The notes below the pieces were generated by a model, which ran no database searches, was not told the origin of the DNA, and saw only the letters and a program-made list of their open reading frames with translations. The position numbers and the translations under genes are program-made. A stretch of DNA of 64,000 nucleotides from Deinandra increscens subsp. villosa. Taxonomy: Eukaryota > Streptophyta > Magnoliopsida > Asterales > Asteraceae. Positions 60,283-64,000 of the stretch are shown here, in pieces. How positions within the stretch are numbered: the stretch's first letter is position 1; each line of letters opens with the position of its first letter. The DNA is taken from the NCBI GenBank assembly GCA_039602395.1, contig JBCNJP010000010.1, positions 96,961,462-97,025,461 of the forward strand. The letters run 5' to 3'.

Positions 60283-62827
60283 TGTCACACCCCCAAAATT
60301 ACCACTAACGGAGTTTATACCGTTAAGGGGCGCGACTAGACCAGGATCCACAACCATTAGTTACAAATACTAAATGAATCAGGGTTAGTTCAAACACAGG
60401 TTATAAGTCAAAGTCTTAGATTACATACGCAGCGGAAAAAGTAATTATCCTGGCACTAACCACGTGCCTTACAAATTCATTGTTTTATAAATTCCCGATT
60501 TAAGTTAAATCAAAACTAAGAGTCTTCACGTGCCATGCCAACCTCTGGTGGATACTCCTTAGCGATCTGCAAAAGTTTAAACCACGCAAGTGTCAACCTA
60601 ACGGTTGGTGAGTTCACAGTGGGCTTGTCATGCAGTGGCCCGAGTCTCATAATCATAATTCGTGTCAAGATGTACTTACAAAAATATTCATTTGTGAAAA
60701 GCAATGCTCGTATTTAATTCTCAGTTTATAAATAGTTTGTCCGTGACCACGTCATCGGGTATGTACTAGTTCCGTAAAGTTAAAGGACTCAACCGATATC
60801 GCGGGTAGCTAATCCGTTGTTCCATGCTCTAAGGAAGTTTGTACCAAAGCTGACTTATTTGTGGGGGCCGAGCCATCCCGTACGGTGCGGACCAAGTCAT
60901 CGCGTTTTCTGCCTCCCCCGTGTCCTCTCGGGACCACGGTCAAATAGGCTGATATTGTACCTCCGTGCACTCCCCGTGCCACGTGGCGGAGTTTGTCAAA
61001 CTCCAGTAGATCTACCCAACATCCCCTCGCTTTACAAATTAATGGCACAATTTTAGTTGAGGACTTTTAAGTTATAAGGCATCCTTAGAAAACATGTGAT
61101 ATCATATGGTTTAGACTTTAACCTACACTAGCCATATTAAAACAGTTTTCGTTTCAGAAATCGTTTATTCAGAGTTCACAAGTGCTTCCCATAAAACACT
61201 TCAGTTCATCAAGTGGGTGCCAAGCATCCCGTATTCTCATATTTATCAGTGAGGTGCCTAGCACTCTCGAGTTTATCAGCATTGTTTTCGTTAAGTTATT
61301 CTGTGTGGCCCATCGGACTCACGGTAAGCGGGTTAGTGACACTCACCTTTGGTTGCACTGCTACACTTCAAGTAATCCGAGTATTGTTGTTTAACGAAGA
61401 CCTAGATCACGTTTTAGGTCTTAAGTATTAGTTTCGTGTCTAATCATTTACTTAACGTCACTATGGCCCATAACATAGCACGTTGCAACCATGACTCGAC
61501 ATACCGACACACGACACCAATGGTTGATCATAAGCAAGGGTTCATATGAATCAGATATCAAGCATGCTTCATCATGGCATAATCATGTAAGTCATGGCAA
61601 TACACTTAAGCACATTTCACAAGTTTGGTTTTTTTAGGTCAGGTATTAGTTTCGCTAGCTTAGTTTCGCTAGGCAGTTTCGCTAGGTGCACGGGCAGCAC
61701 TTTCGCTAGGCAATGCCCGGTGACACAGTTTCGCTAGGCTAGTTTCGCCCGAAACTGCGGACGCAGTTTCGCTAGCCTAGTTTCGCAGAGAAACTGGTTT
61801 GAACTTTCGTTCAGGTATTTCGCTCGTAGTTTCGCTCGAGCTTGGTCTGGTCAGGTTACCCGGCGACACTATAGTTTCGCTGGTCAGTGTCGCTGGAAGG
61901 AGGTACAATTTCGCTAATTAGTTTCGCCCAGAGAACACCAGTTTCGCTGGTCGTGAAAAACATACGGATTTGCCTAAAAATCAACCTAACAGCTTCTGAT
62001 CATACATGCAATTCATTATCTAGTATCCATAGGCATTTACCAACATAAATCATCAAGCTTTAACATGTTTACATGCAGTTTCATCATCAAATCACCAAAA
62101 CAAGTTCAAAACCCTAAAATGGCTAAACTAGCATAAATCTCTAACATGATTGGATTTTAAACGTAAAGTTGCTAACTTTATAATAGATCTAGCATATACA
62201 ACATCTCAGATTCAATTTCAAGCGTTAACATGAAGATTCTAGCATGCTTTTAATAAAACCCAAAGTAAACATATGAACTCAAGGTTTAGGACTCACGGGA
62301 TGATTCTAGAATCGATAGATGAGATGAGATGATGGTCTAGAGGCTGAGATCTTGGTTTCTTGATGGTATCCTCGGCTGACCAGATTCCAGAGAGTGTGTG
62401 CGTGTTTGTGGTGTGGTTTGAGCAAATGAGGCTACTAGGGTTTATTAAGTTTATTTATATCAGGGGCTAGTTTCGCTGGCAGTTTCGCTGGCTGGCGAAA
62501 CTGGCTCTGATCTCGTGTTGGTCGAGCAGTTCAGCTGGCTACCGGGCGACACTATAGTTTCGCCCGGTAGTTTCGCTGGCGACCAAAAAGACAAGTTTTC
62601 ACATAATCAAGTATTTACAATTTGTCATGCAATTCACAATAATAAGTCATGTATTTAAATCACATTGCACATAAAGACAATCAATGATGAACACATAACA
62701 CATATGGACGGTTCGGTGATCAACCAAAGGTCGTGGACGTATTCGGCCTAGTTATGCATTAGCTACTTATAACGTAACTAACGGGTTTGTCTAACGGAAG
62801 TTAACCTTGAAATTCTCGGGTGTCACA
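60283..62827 (-). repeat. Tekay LTR 3 (outermost LTR)
   Basis: 2545 bp with at least three substitutions relative to LTR 1 and LTR 2: C50957 to A61645, A51365 to T62053, A51586 to T62274. TATA box at 62450-62459. Confidence 0.96.
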
Positions 62828-62960
62828 ATAACAAAGGCACCCGAAAGTGTGAAGATGATCATAGGAATTATGTTCTTGGTAGAGAAGAAAAGTTGGGGTT
62901 TGGTGTTGTTTAGTTTTGGAAGGGAGAATGTTTAAGATCATAGGAAGGGTTTTTTCGAGT
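62828..62960 (-). pseudogene. Copia integrase piece right of the Tekay array
   Basis: The minus strand reads 'ILPSKTKQHQTPTFLLYQEH' and 'HLHTFGCLCY', then meets the ATAAC duplication. It continues without frame loss into the piece at 49589, which shows that the array landed inside this copia integrase. Its own 5' part is replaced near 62960 by another copia fragment in opposite orientation. Confidence 0.85.
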
Positions 62961-64000
62961 CCTAACCCCATATTGAAAGATGAACAATACAAGATGTTTG
63001 CAGTTAAAAAATTCAACCTAGAGCAACACATGGCCGGTTGGTTTGAATCTGAATGTGATTATGTTGTTGACTTGGGAACACCCGAGCATGTCACCTATCA
63101 ATAAGACTTGTTTGAAAATATGACAACAGATGCCCTCGAGACACTGGTCACTATTCCAAATGGTAGTGCAAATCCTCTTAAAGGGAAGGGTGAACTCTTG
63201 CTAAAAGGAAGAATTAATGTGAATGAATTTTTATTTGCCCCTACTTTTAACTGCAATCTTGTATCCGTCCATCGGTTGACGAAAAATGTACATTTTGTAA
63301 CGTTTTTTCCTTATTTCTTTGTCATGCAAAGCTCGAAGAAATTGATTGGAGTGGATAGGTGCAGTGGAGCTCAATATAGATGGGGGCGGTGTGAAGGAGG
63401 AGAGAAAGGCAATGATCACCACCATTATACACGACATAAAAGGCTCGGCCACACATCTAATGACAAGTTTTCACTAGTTAATTTTTTAAGGACATCTATA
63501 TTAATTCAAAAAATAGTATTTGTGATCCTTGCATGAAAACTAAACTCACAAGGTTTCCTTTTCCGGATAATTTGATTAACAAAATTGGGTGTTTTGATTT
63601 GGTTCATTATGACGTTTGATGTGGTTATAGGTCGCTTCCCTTATCGTGAGCAACTCTTTCCTTAACCATAATTGATAATTATAGTAGGGCGATGTGAGTC
63701 TAATTAATTACACAAGCACGAGACATGTACTTGCTTAGTTGATTTTTGTAAGATGGTTAAAATACAATTTTAAAAAACCAATAAATAGGTGTAGATGTGA
63801 AAATGGAGGTGAGTTTACGTCGAACTATATGAATGGTTTCTATATGGAATAAGGGATCATTTCGAAGACAACATAAGGTTTTGGGGGGAATGTATTTTAA
63901 CAACAGCCTACATTATCTATATGTTACCATCCAAAGTTATAAACAACAAAACCCCATTTAAACTCTATATAAAAGGACTCTAGATTATGAGTATATAAAA
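62961..64000 (+). pseudogene. Ty1/copia protease, pre-integrase and integrase fragment
   Basis: On the plus strand 'DYVVDLGTPEHVTYQ' (63057-63101) is a copia protease site, followed after a stop by 'LVTIPNGSANPLKG' and 'FLFAPTFNCNLVSVHRLTK', then the pre-integrase histidine region 'TRHKRLGHTSNDKFSLV' (to 63536). Further on, through many stops, the integrase is still traceable ('LTIIDNYSRA' at about 63660, 'ECILTTAYIIYMLPSK' at about 63890-63935). The element runs out of the window. Protease, integrase and frame are all damaged. Confidence 0.83.

Larger units (their letters stand above)
49595..62827 (-). mobile_element. Tekay-type chromovirus, three-LTR partial tandem
   Basis: One pair of 5-bp duplications ATAAC (49590-49594, 62828-62832) encloses LTR 49595-52139, a full internal region (52140-57604), LTR 57605-60149, a 133-bp internal remnant (60150-60282) and LTR 60283-62827. 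All three LTRs are 2545 bp. In minus-strand sense the order is LTR, remnant, LTR, primer site, gag-pol, polypurine tract, LTR. The chromodomain at the pol C-terminus, the initiator-Met primer site and the long LTRs place it in the Tekay (Del) clade of Ty3/gypsy. Near-identity of the LTRs and an intact pol mean that it is very young and possibly active. Confidence 0.96.

Noticed and set aside
62916..63104. Separate small plus-strand gene starting at 62916
   Set aside because: The first third overlaps the minus-strand copia integrase piece, and the rest is a copia gag-protease fragment.

Overview
The window reads as repeat-rich nuclear DNA of a eudicot plant. The only convincing host gene is an intact proline-rich membrane protein resembling the TED6/TED7 (tracheary element differentiation-related) proteins described from Zinnia. 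Together with the mix of long-LTR Tekay-like, Athila-like and copia elements, this makes an Asteraceae genome the best guess (inference, not proven by the sequence). No prokaryotic operon, CRISPR array or rRNA gene is present. A 500-base run of N at 39731-40230 is an assembly gap of unknown true size.

Layout. 1-4510: decayed retroelement debris (copia integrase end, an unrecognised broken ORF, an old LTR fragment, a LINE 3' end). 4511-9447: gene island with the single-exon TED7-like gene at 6520-7956. 9457-10435: non-autonomous Mutator-type element with a perfect 9-bp target duplication. 10745-14491: complete non-coding LTR element with a GACTG duplication, inserted into an 84-bp tandem repeat. 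14830-17235: minus-strand copia remnant interrupted by an 808-bp DNA element.

17236-39730: a deep nest. A large non-coding LTR element (left LTR 17236-20094, right LTR from 32951) received a gag-protease-only Athila-like element (20993-29318, duplication CTACA). Its right LTR received a solo LTR (32989-37920, duplication CGACC), which carries a DNA element inside TA repeats. A 503-bp solo LTR (38166-38668, duplication ACCAG) sits further along the same right LTR. The assembly gap cuts that LTR, and the sequence after the gap is the end of another LTR family.

40749-49589: mixed region with a SINE, a broken PIF/Harbinger transposase, a small MITE, a Mutator-like element and copia remnants. 49595-62827: a very young Tekay-type chromovirus present as a partial tandem: three 2545-bp LTRs, one full internal region with a long gag-pol gene, and one internal region reduced to 133 bp, all between a single pair of ATAAC target duplications. 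It splits a copia integrase codon-exactly. 62833-64000: the rest of that copia fragment and another copia fragment in plus orientation.

How the parts work together: only the Tekay gag-pol could supply a complete set of retrotransposition proteins. The Athila-like element has gag and protease only, and the two other large LTR elements have no coding capacity, so they would depend on proteins from elsewhere. The most noteworthy observations are a predicted 66-nt intron in the Tekay gag, the three-LTR array with a microhomology deletion, GCGAAACT-type repeat clusters around the Tekay LTR promoter, a perfect 60-bp palindrome, and tRNA-like modules inside LTRs.
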